Source of the DNA: Chamaecrista fasciculata
Lineage: Eukaryota > Streptophyta > Magnoliopsida > Fabales > Fabaceae
DNA length: 64,000 bases
Direction: 5' to 3'
NCBI GenBank assembly: GCA_003254925.1
Contig: QANZ01006119.1
Location: 10,978-74,977 of the forward strand
How positions within the stretch are numbered: the first letter of the stretch is position 1; each line of letters starts with the position of its first letter. The position numbers and the translations under genes were made by a program. The notes beneath the pieces were generated by a model. The model searched no databases. It had not been told where the DNA came from and saw only the letters and a program-made list of their open reading frames with translations. Positions 1 to 11,699 of the stretch are shown piece after piece.

Positions 1-1630
1 ATAGGGTCCTGTGGTTTAAAAAGTGTCAAATAGGGGACATGTGGTTTGCTCCGTTAACAAAAAGGGTCCTGAGTTACATTTCCATCCAAAATTTAACAGA
101 AATTTTGGCTAAAATATTATTTTAAGACCCTAATTATTAAACTTTATGCGTTTGACTCCCTATTTAATGAGAGAAGGACTTTGACACAAAAAAATAAAAA
201 GTTTCATAGTAATAAATGAAATTTCACCATTAAGTTTAGTTTCTCTTGCAACTTAAATTATAGTTCACTCCCCAACAAGATTTCTTTTCTACACTTAAGT
301 CCTTTTCTTATTATAACAGGATCAAAGCGTAAGAATAATAAACAAATTAAAATTTTTATCAATTTTACCCAAACAAAAAAAAAACAAATCCAGCCACCTC
401 TGAACAACTTATAGAAGATCCTTCCTTAAGGTCTTGCTTACCCACTTTTTTATTTAACAGGGACCAAGCTGAAAATTTCATAAAACAGGATGGACCAAAA
501 ATATAATATGCGCTAAAAGGCTTTCATCTTCTTCCTCTCCACCCGACTCCACCCAAACGACCCATCGATCGCACACGTCGGATAATTCCATTGTCTGCGT
601 CGTTTTCAACAACCAAAACGCCGATAAGGATCGTGTCAACGAGAGGAAGAGATCTATGGTCTCAAATTTTCGAAAGGCATCCAAAATGAAAACGATTCAA
701 GATCATGAAAGTTTTGAAAACATAACCAAGTTCCATACTTGAATCAAATGTTTTCACAAATTTCTTGTCACAAAAATTATCCCCAGGATGCGAAATGAAA
801 ATCCATGAACTCATTCATCAAAAACAAAATCAAAGAAGCCGATTCAAAGCCTCAAAAAGTTTCCGAAGAACACGGTTCATGGCTTGTCGGCGTCGGCAAA
901 TATGGAGTTCATAAATCGCATTTCTATCAAGATTTTAGTGCAAATATGAATAAAAAATTCCAACTAACATATTTCACAAATCAAATGCGAAATTTTACTC
1001 CCAAATCAAAAAAAAAAAAACAAATCCAGTATCATCCTCTCCTTCTTCAAATCTTCTTCCCTCTTCTTTCTTCAAGAATACCAAACCCATTTCCACTTCC
1101 TTCTTCTTTCTTCTAACTTCTTCTTTCCCTCTGAATCAGAAACCATAGCTACCAAACGTTCCTTTTTCCCTTCGTTTTCTCAAGAATACCAAACCCTGGG
1201 ATTGTTTTTTTTTTTTTCTGGTAAAATTGATAAAAATTTCAATTTATTTATTTTTCTTATACTTTGATCCTATTATAATAGGAAAATGACTTAAATGTAA
1301 AAAAAAATCTTGTTGGGGAGTGAACTATAATTTAAGGTGTAAGAGAAACTAAACTCAAGGGTAAAATTTCATTTATTACCATGAAACTTTTCATTTTTTG
1401 TGTCAAAGTTCTTCTCTCATCAAATAGGGAGTCAAACGCATAAAGTTTAATAATTAGGGTTTTAAAATAATATTTTAGCCAAAATTTCTGTTAAATTTTG
1501 GACGTAAATGTAACCCAGGACCCTTTTTGTTAACGGAGCAAACCACAGGGCCCCTATTTGACACTTTTTAAACCACAGGACCCTATCTGAAAATGGGTCA
1601 AACCACAAGGCCCTTTTCTCTAATTTACCC
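1..1630. mobile_element. Foldback (Pack-type) element with long inverted repeats, left end cut by window
   Basis: The first ~370 bases reappear as the reverse complement at about 1215-1590. Both arms share phrases such as gtggtttaaaaagtgtcaaa and agggagtcaaacgcataaag. The right end closes with ctaatttaccc at 1630, so the outermost left end lies outside the window. The interior (about 380-1215) is less AT-rich at 530-660 and 820-930 and looks unlike the arms, as if it were cargo. No transposase is visible. Long arms around unrelated cargo resemble Mutator-like Pack elements, but a target duplication cannot be checked here. Relatives lie at 4183-4769, 13160-13595, 25870-26220 and 54314-55885. 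The open frames inside are not convincing genes. Confidence 0.7.
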
Positions 1631-2120
1631 TTACATTTATAATAAGTCGAATACTTAAATTAGTTTCATATCTTTGTCTAATATTCTATTTTGGTCTAAG
1701 GTCTTTCAAAAAAATCCAAATTGGTCCAATATATATGTTTTCATAATTTTTCATTTTTTGTCCTCAAACTACTCAATAGGATCACATCTCTCTTGTTTTA
1801 GATTCGATTATGAATATTTCATATTTAAAGTACGAGTACTTATCTATTCAATTGAACAAGCAAAGTTAATCAATATATTCCTCTCATTTCAAGTCTGAAT
1901 ACAATGAGGTCAAAACTACATATTACTCTTGAGGAGTATTTTGTTCTTCCTAGTTGAGACCATCAACAAATGATATCTAATAATCAGACCCAAAAGTAGG
2001 TTTGAAACTTAAAATTAAAGTAAAAAAAAAAGTATGCAAAATTGGTTTCAAATCCACTTTCGAGCTCAATTTGACTTCATTTGCTAACTATTCCTATTAA
2101 ACAGAAAAATGACTTGTAAA
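1631..2120. repeat. Dispersed repeat, direct copy A1
   Basis: About 490 bases almost identical to 3206-3689, in the same orientation, starting at ttacatttataataagtcga and ending at gacttgtaaa. The copies differ by small indels: A2 has an extra stretch near 3413-3427, A1 has an extra stretch near 1880-1897. The family is non-coding, rich in phrases like ttggtccaat and caagttcgaat, and has weaker relatives at 4860-5330, 6560-7200, 12700-12790, 13600-14000, 14540-15080 and 24780-24990. Confidence 0.8.
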
Positions 2121-2528
2121 CATTTGAAAAATGACTTGTTTATATATCTACTGCTTCTTGCCAAAAAAAGAACTGGCAAATGCTCTTCGAAATCCATGGA
2201 AACCCTTTATATGCTCAGGGTCTCATCTTGACTTAATTATCTTTGGCATCCTGCCACTTCTTTTTCGTTAACTAGAGACAGAGTTTACTTTATGTTTTCT
2301 AATTTCTTGCTGTAGTTTCTTGCTTTCTGTTTTGGTGTATCAAAAAAAAGTAACAATACTTCCGCAATTTAATTTTAACAAATTTCATACTATGATTTTT
2401 TTTATCCAATTTACCACGTTGTCTTTTCTTCTAATATTTCCTCCAGATCGAGTCCAGACACTTGTTCTCTTTTAATTTCTTTTCTTCTTTTTTTTCTTTG
2501 GTTCGTTTTATAATTGATGTTAAGACGT
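2121..2528. other. Non-coding spacer homologous to 12500-12670
   Basis: No gene is seen. The sequence from about 2340 (acaatacttccgcaatttaa) to 2525 matches 12520-12668, which marks both as copies of one older duplicated segment. Confidence 0.5.
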
Positions 2529-3173
2529 CACTACTACAAAAAGAGGGGTTTTAGTGGCGGTTTAAATGATATTTTAGCGGCGGTTTAACCGCCAGAAAAA
2601 AAAATTTCCGACGGTTGGTAAAACGTCGCAAAAGATGGCGTTGGTAATAATTTAGCGGCGGTTTCTTGATACCCGCCAGCTAATATTTATTAGCGGCGGT
2701 TTATAGCCGCCGCAAATTTGACCGGAAAGGGTTTGTTTGTGGATTCTTTATGGCGGTTTTAATTCGCCAGTAAATTTTCCGACCGCCGCAATATTGACAA
2801 AAAATAAAATAAATCTGACAATAATTGATGCGGTTTTAACCCGCCGGAAAAGTTACTGGCGGTTTTTAACCGCCGCTAATTTATTTATTTATTTATTTTT
2901 TAATTTCTTTCTTTGACCTTCAAATTTTGTTTTTTTTCCTGTTTTAGATGATATTTTTTAACCGCCGGAACTATTATTTTGTTTTTTTTAATTAATTTCT
3001 GGCAGTTGCTACCCGCCGCAAATATTTTAAAAGATAATAAAAAGTGGAAAGCCATTATTTTTGTCTGGCGGCCGTTAAACCGCCACAAGAACCGCCACTA
3101 AACCATTATTTAGTGGCGGTTTATGTGAACCGCCAGATAGAAACCGCCGCTAAAAGACAGTTTTTTAGTAGTG
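2529..3173. mobile_element. Non-autonomous CACTA (En/Spm) element with 3-bp target duplication
   Basis: The element begins CACTACTACAAAAAG at 2529 and ends with the inverted match TTTTTTAGTAGTG at 3173. It is flanked on both sides by cgt (2526-2528 and 3174-3176), the 3-bp target duplication expected of CACTA transposons. The interior is filled with subterminal repeats in both orientations built on gcggcggttt and aaccgccgc, the likely transposase binding sites. It is 645 bp and has no coding capacity, so it would need a transposase in trans. The same flanking sequence exists without the element at about 12660-12680. Confidence 0.9.
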
Positions 3174-3205
3174 CGTTAGTTTTTCAATATAATTGGATTG
3201 CATGA

Positions 3206-3689
3206 TTACATTTATAATAAGTCGAATACTTAAATTAGTTTCATATCTTTGTCTAATATTCTATTTTGGTCTAAGGTCTTTCAAAAAATTCCAAATTGGT
3301 CCAATATATATGTTTTCATAATTTTTCATTTTTTGTCCTCAAACTACTCAATAGGATCACATCTCTCTTGTTTTAGATTCGATTATGAATATTTCATATT
3401 TAAAGTACAACTGGCTTTGAGATGAGTACTTATCTATTCAATTGAACAAGCAAAGTTAATCAATATAATACAATGAGGTCAGAACTACGTATTACTCTTG
3501 AGGAGTATTTTGTTTTTCCTAGTTGAGACCATCAACAAATGATATCTAATCAGACCCAAAAGTAAGTTTGAAACTTAAAATAAAAGTAAAAAAAAAAAAA
3601 GTATGCAAAATTGGTTTCGAATCCACTTTCGAGCTCAATTTGACTTCATTTGTTAACTATTCCTATTAAACAGAAAAATGACTTGTAAA
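3206..3689. repeat. Dispersed repeat, direct copy A2
   Basis: Second copy of the 1631-2120 repeat. Unlike A1 it keeps its left flank, which runs on from the CACTA insertion site (aattggattgcatga). A1 instead starts directly at the end of the foldback element. Confidence 0.8.
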
Positions 3690-3999
3690 GAGTAACTCAT
3701 AACTCCAAACTCGTCATTTCGAATTTGAAATAAGAGAAATATGTCAAACTTCGTCTGTTTGATCGGGAAATGAGTGACCCACTTTTGGAACTCAATTTAA
3801 CTTCATTTGTTAACAACCCTAAAATGGATAAAGAAAATACTTTATAAAATAAATACTTGTCAAAAGAACCGGTAGTTGTTACATTTGAACCTCAAATCAG
3901 AGACATAATCACATTAAGTAATTTGAGACCAAAAGTTAATAATTAAGGAAACATGTCCAATTTGAAACTTCTAAAAGATATTGAACCAAAATGAAATAT

Positions 4000-4066
4000 G
4001 TTCAATCCCACTTCTAAACACTCACTAGCCACCGTTACCGTACGTTGTTCCTCCTAAACCCTCCAT
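4000..4066 (-). pseudogene. Exon-1 relic of a WAT1-related transporter
   Basis: Read on the minus strand from ATG at 4066, these ~67 bases match the start of the intact WAT1 gene at 11441: the initial ATGGAGGG, the acaacg...ggtaa block and the closing gtgtttagaagtgggatt. A 2-4 base change shifts the frame and makes a stop soon after the start. Homology ends near 4000. Some 5' leader similarity (aagctcaaacct) continues to about 4095. It is a fragment of a third family member, so this locus probably once held a longer tandem array. The assignment rests on similarity to the neighbour, not on a domain. Confidence 0.7.
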
Positions 4067-4182
4067 TTTTAATTGATCTTCAAGCTCAAACCTATTAGTT
4101 ACTACTTACTATATATTATCTACTACTACTACTACTCTTTATTTATCCATCTTTTTGACTCCGATCCCTTCATTATATGCAA

Positions 4183-4769
4183 GGTAAATTACATTTTAGT
4201 ACATTATAGTTTGGTTATATTTTACTTTGGTACTCAATGGTTTAAAAAATAACACTTTGGTACCTTGTGGTATTCTCCGTTAATACTTTGGTACTCTGAG
4301 TTTTAATTTCGTTAGAAAATTAACAGAAATTAGAATTTTTGGAGCTATTTTATAATTTTAACCATAACTAGTTTTTCAAAATTTACATATTGACCCCCAA
4401 TATTTTCAGAAAATTACAAACAAGTCTCTGTATACATATTATCTAGGGACTAAAATGAAAACTATAAAAACTTTTAGGGGTCAAAACATAATTTTTGAAA
4501 AATATAAGAAAGAAGATAGAAATACAAAACAGTCCCATATTTTTTTTATAGTTTTCATTTTAGTCCTTAGATAATATGTATCCAGAGACTTCTTTGTAAT
4601 TTTCTAAAAATAGTGAGGGTTAATATGTAATTTTTACAAAGTTGTTATGGTTAAAATTATAAAATAGCTCCAAAAATTCTAATTTTCGTTAATTTTCTAA
4701 CTAAATTAAAGCTCAGGATACCAAAATGTTAACAAAAAAATACCACAAAGTATCAAAATATAATTTACC
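4183..4769. mobile_element. Near-perfect palindromic foldback MITE
   Basis: The two halves are inverted copies over almost their whole length, with a centre near 4480. The left half runs ggtaaattacattttagta onward; the right half ends tataatttacc. Internal pairs include tagggactaaaatgaaaac against gttttcattttagtcctta. The 587 bp would fold into one long hairpin. No coding capacity. The terminal gtaaatta and the tggtac phrases link it to the 54314-55885 element and to fragments at 25870 and 26110. Confidence 0.85.
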
Positions 4770-5454
4770 CTTATATATATATATAATACCACAAACCCTA
4801 TCGTCTTCAACGTGGCACACCCTGTTTGGCCTACAGTATACTAAGGGAATGTAGATATTATTTTAGTAAAAAAGGATCATTTTGGATCTAGATGTATGTT
4901 CTAATGTTCATTTTAGTCATTTATCTTTCAAAATGTTCAAATTAGTCCTAATATTGGCAAAATGTTTCATTTTAGTCCTAAACTATTAAATTTGGTCATA
5001 TTTTTCCTCGTATCTCATTTCAAGTTCAAAGGACTGGTTAAGAATAATTTGTAGCTCTAAATTTGTCGCTCGAACTTGAAACGAGAGAGATATGATCAAT
5101 TTCTCTTATTTGACGGTGAAACGAACAATCTACTTTTATGACCAATTTAACCTTATTTTCTTATCAACAACCTCAACTGGATAGAGAAATTAAAGTACTC
5201 TTGAGAACAAAACTGTAGTTCTAAACTCGTTACATTTAAACTAAAAAAGAGATAAATGTAATTATATTTAATAGTTTATGACCAAAATGTAACATTTTAA
5301 GACATAAAGGACCAAAATGACCCTTTAACCTATTATTTTAAAATTTTAAAATGATATATTATTTTTATTAAATGATAATGTGATATATAATATAAGTGAT
5401 TATTAAAAAAGTTTCAATATTATCATATCATCATACATCATATATAACTAAATA
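4770..5454. other. Non-coding repeat-derived DNA
   Basis: No gene seen. From 4860 to 5330 it resembles the dispersed repeat family (ttttagtcctaaactatta, caagttcgaa-like phrases). The rest is AT-rich. Confidence 0.4.
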
Positions 5455-5824
5455 GGCAAAAGTACTAATTTCGTCCCCAAACTTTGAACCCGCTGTCAAT
5501 TTCGTCTCCAATCCTTTTTTGTTATCAATTTCGTCCCCAATCTTTCACATTTTTGTCATCCTTTGACTAACTTCTTTTAATAAATTAACGACAGACTGCA
5601 TCCTGTTTTTCAATCTGAGTTGAGATTTGAGTTTCTTTTTCTATCGATTTTGCATTATATATTATTAGCCACATAAATTTTGTCGTTAATATTTGGCTAA
5701 AGTAAGAGCAAATAACAAAATTGACGAAAATATGAAAGATTGGGGACGAAATTGACAGTAAAAAAAATTGGGGACGAAATTGACAGCGAATGTAAAGTTT
5801 GGAGACGAAATAGGTGCTTTTGCC
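5455..5824. mobile_element. MITE with ggcaaaag ends
   Basis: Terminal inverted repeats start ggcaaaagtactaatttcgt on the left and, read from the right, ggcaaaagcacctatttcgt. Further inside, the phrase tcgtccccaa recurs inverted as ttggggacga. A direct aaata flanks both ends (5450-5454 and 5825-5829). The superfamily is not certain because the flank is AT-rich and the target duplication length ambiguous. Confidence 0.75.
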
Positions 5825-6119
5825 AAATAAATATATAATAGTACATATGTTATATCAAATTATTCATCCAATTGGAAGTTTTAAGGTTTTGTATAGATTT
5901 TTTCTTTCATCATTCTCATTTGGCTTGGCCTAAAACAAAATGTGTTTAATCATATTTTGTATTATTATATATATCGCTTTCTGGGGCCTTTATTACAGAA
6001 AACCAAGCTTTTTTTTTCTTTTTTGGGTCTGAACAGAAAACCAAGCTTGAATGATGATAATTACTTCCTTATCATTGCTTGATGATTATAATAAAGTCAC
6101 GTGGACTTTTTTATATATG

Positions 6120-6200
6120 CTTCATGATAGACTCCCTTCTGCAACATTAGATTGGAAGTCACCTTATGAGTTACTCTATGCCTAACCTCCTAAGTCCTAA
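6120..6200 (+). pseudogene. Ty1/copia integrase relic
   Basis: Translated from 6120 it reads LHDRLPSATLDWKSPYELLY, then a stop. This is the well-known copia integrase block normally read as NRLPSPTL..KSPYELLYG, so the segment is a short piece of a copia polyprotein. In-frame stops follow within 30 bases and no reverse transcriptase is seen nearby. Confidence 0.6.
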
Positions 6201-6639
6201 CTATGACAAACTAAAACATTTATATTATTAATTATATATTATTTTTCCTTTTGTTCTCAAAAGTGATTGTCAAAATTAATTGTTTGTTTCACTTTCCTGT
6301 CAGAATTTGAGTTGTTAGCATAAAATGTTGCATTAGAACAAACTACACTAATTTCTTATTTTATACTTGATACTTCACTTCTAATTTATGTTTTTGATAG
6401 TACAAATAGTTCTCTTAATATTAGACATGTGGGTCAAGTTTTTTCTTAATAAAATATTTCATATCCAAATCCAATAAATACTTAACTTCTTTTATATAAT
6501 ATTACAAACTAAATTTTTACAGTCTTATCTTATCCCACTCAGCCAAAGTATAGTTTTGGTCCTTTATTTTTGGGATATGAAGTAACCTACCCTTCTATAT
6601 ATCTTTTTTTATTGTCATTTTAGTCCTCTAAGTTTTTCA

Positions 6640-7886
6640 AAAGTTTCACTCTCCCAACGACTGAATGTGGTCATATCTCTCTCATTTCAAGTTCGAATAC
6701 AACGAGTTTCAAGCTACATGTTACTTTTGACGAATTTATTTTTTGTTCAATTGAGACTATCAACAAATAAAGTCAAATTATGTTTCCAAAGTAGATTGAT
6801 TGTTTCACAGTCAAACGGGTGAAGTTGATCATATCTATCTTGTATCAAGTCAAATTACTACAAGTTTAGAGTTATTATATATGAGTTATTTTTTACGAGT
6901 TCTTTTTTTTTGTAATTTGACCTCATTTGTTGACAATTCCAACTAGAAAAAAAGGTTTCGTCGAGAGTAATTAGTAACTCCAAACTTATCACAATCAGAC
7001 TGAAAATAATAAAGATATATATGATCTTCGTTAATTTGACTATAAAACAAGTGATCCATTTTCGAAACGCATTTTGACTTTATTTGCTGACGATCTCAAC
7101 TGGACAAAGAAATAACTCGTCAAAATTGAAAAGTAACATGTTCGAGACTTGTCGTGTTCAAACTTAAAATGAGATATATATAGTCGTTCAATGAGCGAAG
7201 TCATTAATTACACACATATAATTCATATACTTCTTATAAATATGGTGTTGAAAAAGTGTTGGAAGTGTTTTTGATATTTATAAATGGTGTTGAAATGTAA
7301 AATTATTTGAATAAATATGCAATAATTATGATACATAGAGATAATTATATAGGTGCTTTAAAACTTTTTAGGGGTAGAAAAATTGAAGAAAGAAATTAGA
7401 TTGTTGATAAAGTAGTTGAAATTTGTATTAGAATTTGCGCTGATGAAGTTTTGTTAAATGGTAAATTTTTTATATATATTATTGCAAATAGTTGCCAAAA
7501 TGTTATTTGCAAATGATTTTTAGTCCTTGGATACTTCCTATTACTCAATAAATGTATATGTTACTAAAATAAATTGATCCAAATAAATTTTTAATAATAA
7601 ATAATATAAATTTTGAAATATTTATATTATTCTCTCTACCTATTGCAATCATTATATATCTATTTAAATAATTTTATATCTCAGTAACATTTACAAATGG
7701 AATGGAGAAATACAATTCATTCCCAAACAAACCCTAAATTCAGTAAAACTATACCAATTACTCTGTAATTTTGGTGCAGTTCTCTTTGGGTGAGTTTGAT
7801 TTTGGTAATTTAACAAACAAAAATAAACTGAACTATTCTAGAGTAGCCAATTACAAATTAATAATTAGCTTATTACAGATTAATAA
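6640..7886. repeat. Segmental duplication, 3' side of the WAT1 gene (copy 1)
   Basis: Matches 14540-15674 in the same orientation, for example ttacttttgac followed by caacaaataaagtcaaatta, and later acaattcattcccaaacaaacc against acaattcactcccaaacaaacc. With the gene body it shows that the WAT1 unit was duplicated as a block of several kb. It has no coding content and overlaps the dispersed repeat family. Confidence 0.75.
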
Positions 7887-10800
7887 CTAGACTTGACTCT
7901 TTGGTATGTTGTGCTTGTGCAGAAGAGGCGTGACAGAAGAAGATGATGAGGAGACAAAGTTAGATATTTCTTTTCTCTCATTAATAATTTTTTCCTCTTG
8001 TGACTTACCCCACACCACACCATAAAACCCAATTGCTATTATTCCACCACCGATCACGCTGCATTAAAAACAAAAAAATATATAAAAATGAAATATAAAA
8101 TCAACTAGATCTTTTTTTTTTTGGGGTAGAGAAATCAACTAGATCTATTGGTAAATAAAATATAATCCAACTCCCATACTTGAATTAAACTTGATAATTT
8201 TAAATCTTCAGTTCTTAATTAATAAGTTTATAACAATTTATAAGACATCTACATATATACTAGTAAAGTAGTTATTAACTTTCTTGTACACTAAAATAAT
8301 TTAATTATACATATATAATAATATGACAAAAATACAAAATTTTTCCTAATTTTATTTACTAAGTAAAAATTCATGAATTTTGAAAGAGTAAACTGATAAT
8401 TTGGTCTCTGAAAAATTACTGATCTAACAATTCGATCCAATACATATTCAATCTCTAAAATATTAAAACGATATATACGATACATTTAGTTCATGAAAAT
8501 AATTGATAAGTATATTATTTTGATCTTTCAAGTATTGAATGATACATCTCAATCTTTTAAAAATTGAATTATAATTTAAGTGATTTTTCAAAAACAGAAT
8601 CATTAGCTGACTCATTTTTAAAATTAAAAGATCTCTTAAACTTTCAAGTTTGTATAAATGACAATTTTATTAAAATTTTCATTAAAAAACATTTTTTTTT
8701 TTGCAAATTTTCTTGCATTTGATATTAACAAAAAATTAAAGTTAATTAACTATATTGATATATATATATATACACTAACCGTAAAATTCAAGAAATGTTT
8801 TCTAGCTAGATCAATAATATATATATATATATATATATATTATATACCTTCCAAGACAAAGGGTGTCTCCAAGAAATAGAATCCCCATGACAAGTGCAAT
8901 GACCATTCCGAAGGGAGTGAACATAGCAACATAAAGTGGGCCCTTCTTTCCACATGCCCATATATGCACTATGTTTCTCATTGATACCATAAATATTGCC
9001 TACAACACATACATAATTTCATTCTTTCAATATAAATTAACAAAGTTTAAATTGAAGTTGCATGCATTATATATAATTAATTAATTAATACTTACTGAAT
9101 AAAATATAGATACTAACTCCATATCAGGACGTAGTATCCAAGCTTTTGCATTGTTCTCAGCAAAGAGAGCTACAATGGTAGATATGACCACTACAAACCC
9201 ACATGATATGGTTGTCACCATTATCACCTTAGGGTACTCCTTTATAATCCATGTCTGCACACATCATATATATATATATATATATAATTTAAATTAGTAA
9301 TTATAATTTAGATAAAACTACTTTTGATATATATTCCCATATGGGTCACTTTCGATTATGTTGTACTCTCAAAGTTTTTTTTAGTCAACTATACCTCTAG
9401 AATATATAAGATTAAATTAGTTTCAATTTTAGTACTCCAAAAATATTTTAGGTCAATTATATTTTCAATCCTTTTTTTGTGTCAATTGTATCCTCAATCT
9501 TTTTTTTTGTCAATTGACTCAAATGTAAAACATGGAGGGTATAATTGATCCAAAAGAACTTTAAGAGTGTAATTGAAACTGACTTCATATTTTGGAGATA
9601 TATACAATTGACCCCAAAAAAAATTTAAGGTATAAAACCGACTTCATACTTTAGAAGTAGCAAAAGTAATTTTCCATTATAATTTTGGTTTTCTAAAGTA
9701 TTCCCAGTCCGACAGGTCAAGAACTAATCATTCGCGAATCGATGCTCCATTTAAGGATTTGTCACTAGCCAATTGGTTGGTGCATACACAAGGCGAGATT
9801 TGAACTTCCGACTTTACTTAAGCGAGCTAGTGAGCACAACCACTAGGCCAACTAAACTTGGTTATAATTTATATATGTGATTAACTCGCTAATTTACTGT
9901 ATTACACATATCCTTATACTTTTAAACCAATATGTATATCTGGGTCACATGTTAACCTTTTACCGTTTTACGTCAATTTAATTTAAGATCATTTTCTTAA
10001 CATTAAGAAAACATTTAAATGTTTCTTTCAAAAGAAAATCAAATATTAATTAAGGGTAATGAAAATAACGTCATAAGCATTGAAAAAGTTTTGACCTTTT
10101 CGAAAATAATAAAAATAAAGATTGATTAGTGAAGTGATTGGAAAAAGATGGGAGAAAAGATAAAACGTAAAGAGACAAGAGTTAGGGCCCCATTGAAAGT
10201 TAATTACCTTAACAATGAAGAGAAGAGAAAGACAAAAGGCAGAAAGTGAAAGAAGAAGCCCTCCAACAAGCCACTCAACTTCAACACTTTCTTCTTGAAG
10301 ATTATTATACCAATTAGCCAGCTTTCTTCTTTGTTTGTAAAGTGTCATCATGAATGCCCCCACAATACACACCATTGTCCCTACACATTTTGCCATACTA
10401 CTCCTTACCTTCCAATCCACTCTTTCATACCTACAAACACGCACAACCAACCAATTTGTTGGATTTTATCACTAGGTCAAAATTTATATACGTACAAGTA
10501 TTAGCGAGTGGACAACTCTATTTATCAAACACCCAAAGATTATAATTTGATTATAACTTAACTCTATATTTAGACTTCTGGTATATATGATAATTGTTGT
10601 CACATTTTGACTAATAAGCTTAGCAAAAATTTACTATTTTATCTTTAAATTTATAACGAGTCAACAACCCATCATTAAATAATTAAAATACACGATTTAA
10701 TCCTTAAAATATTATAATTGTCAACAATTTAGTTCTTAAATTTGAATTGATTTTGTATTTTATAATCCTAGAATTTGTATTTTTTTTAAATTGACTCAAG

Positions 10801-11441
10801 AACTGAATCGTTGACGACCCTAAGAATTGAATTTTATATGTCAATTATTCAAAAATCTAATCGTTAATTCAGTACAAATTCAAGGTTCTCATCATAAACT
10901 TATCTAATTAATTAATTAACATGATCAAGAGTTTAAGTATGATATGTTAATGAATTTGAAAGTGACCTGGAAATGATGGCAAGGATGAAGGTGAAAGCTG
11001 GGGTGAGATCCACCATGGCTGAAGCAAGAGTTGGAGAGCTATATGCAATTCCAGTATATGTCAATGTCTGCACTCCACAACTACCATAATCCATATATAT
11101 CCCACAATTAATATATATAATTACTCAATTTATCATTATATATATAAGATGAAGATATATATATATAGATCCATGTATTGATGATACCTTAAGAAGCTAA
11201 GAAGGAATATTTTGGAGATGATTGAGGCAGTGAGAGAGGGAGAAGGAGTGTTTGTTTTGTAATAATAATAATAATAAAAGAAGGAAGAAGGAAGAAGAAG
11301 AGAGAAAGCAATGAGATTTGAATAGACAATGAACACAAATTCACTCATGCCATTGCTGCTTGCTGCTTTCACCAAAGTGTTTAATCCCACTTCTAAACAC
11401 TGAGTACCCACCATTACCGTTGTTACTCCAACACCCTCCAT
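7887..11441 (-). CDS. WAT1-related (UMAMIT, EamA/DMT) membrane transporter, six exons
   Basis: Exons on the minus strand are 11441-11188, 11080-10967, 10430-10208, 9254-9096, 8999-8848 and 8058-7887. All introns are GT-AG and phases agree, giving 357 residues, a usual length for the family. Family marks are MVGTQCLEVGLNTLVKAA near the start, TGIAYSSPTLASAM and LTPAFTFILAII (about 90-120), WIIKEYP (about 200), KKGPLYVAMFTPF (about 268-280), FLGDTLCLGS and IAIGFYGVVWGKSQEE near the C-terminus. These fall in two EamA repeats; about ten membrane helices are expected. Relatives move amino acids or auxin-related compounds across plasma or vacuolar membranes; the substrate here is unknown. The ATG was chosen because the reading starts in the conserved N-terminus. 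Exon 1 carries a run of six Tyr from a TAT repeat. A degraded copy lies at 15675-17915. Confidence 0.9.
8386..8660. repeat. Partial MITE of the gagtaaac family in WAT1 intron 5
   Basis: The left end gagtaaactgataatttggt matches the ends of the elements at 29803 and 32864. A clear right end was not found, so this may be decayed. Confidence 0.4.
9310..9675. repeat. Foldback MITE in WAT1 intron 3
   Basis: The left part (aactacttttgatat, tcaactatacctct, tcaattttagtactcc) is mirrored by the right part (cttcatactttagaagtagc, aattgaccccaaa). It is AT-rich and non-coding. The boundaries are approximate. Confidence 0.4.
9686..9861 (-). mobile_element. tRNA-derived SINE inserted in WAT1 intron 3
   Basis: Read on the minus strand, the head contains a Pol III A box (ggcctagtgg) and a B box-like gttcaaatc about 45 bases later. 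The body ends in the plant SINE phrase ttgacctgtcggactgggaa and a short T-rich tail. The direct repeat ttataattt at 9677-9685 and 9862-9870 is a plausible target duplication. Its orientation is the same as the host gene. Confidence 0.8.
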
Positions 11442-11502
11442 TCTCAGAGCTCAAACCTTGTTTTCTCAGAAAAAAACGAGTTTAATCATATTTTGTATGA
11501 TT

Positions 11503-11510
11503 GTTTTATA
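11503..11510 (-). promoter_or_regulatory. Candidate TATA box of the WAT1 gene
   Basis: TATAAAAC on the minus strand lies 62 bases upstream of the ATG at 11441, which would leave a leader of about 30 bases. Position and sequence fit a plant core promoter, but AT-rich DNA gives many such matches. Confidence 0.4.
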
Positions 11511-11699
11511 TTGGTGATGGGAAACTTATTTTGGACATTAATTAACTATATATATGTCCAATCTTGTTCCATGTATGACCAAGATAGAGATAGATCTATA
11601 TCTGTTTTCCATCAAGTGATCTGTATGCAACCGTATGGGGGAACTAAATATAGTGTACACATTAAGCAAACACAAATTATTGCCAACCATTCATGGATC

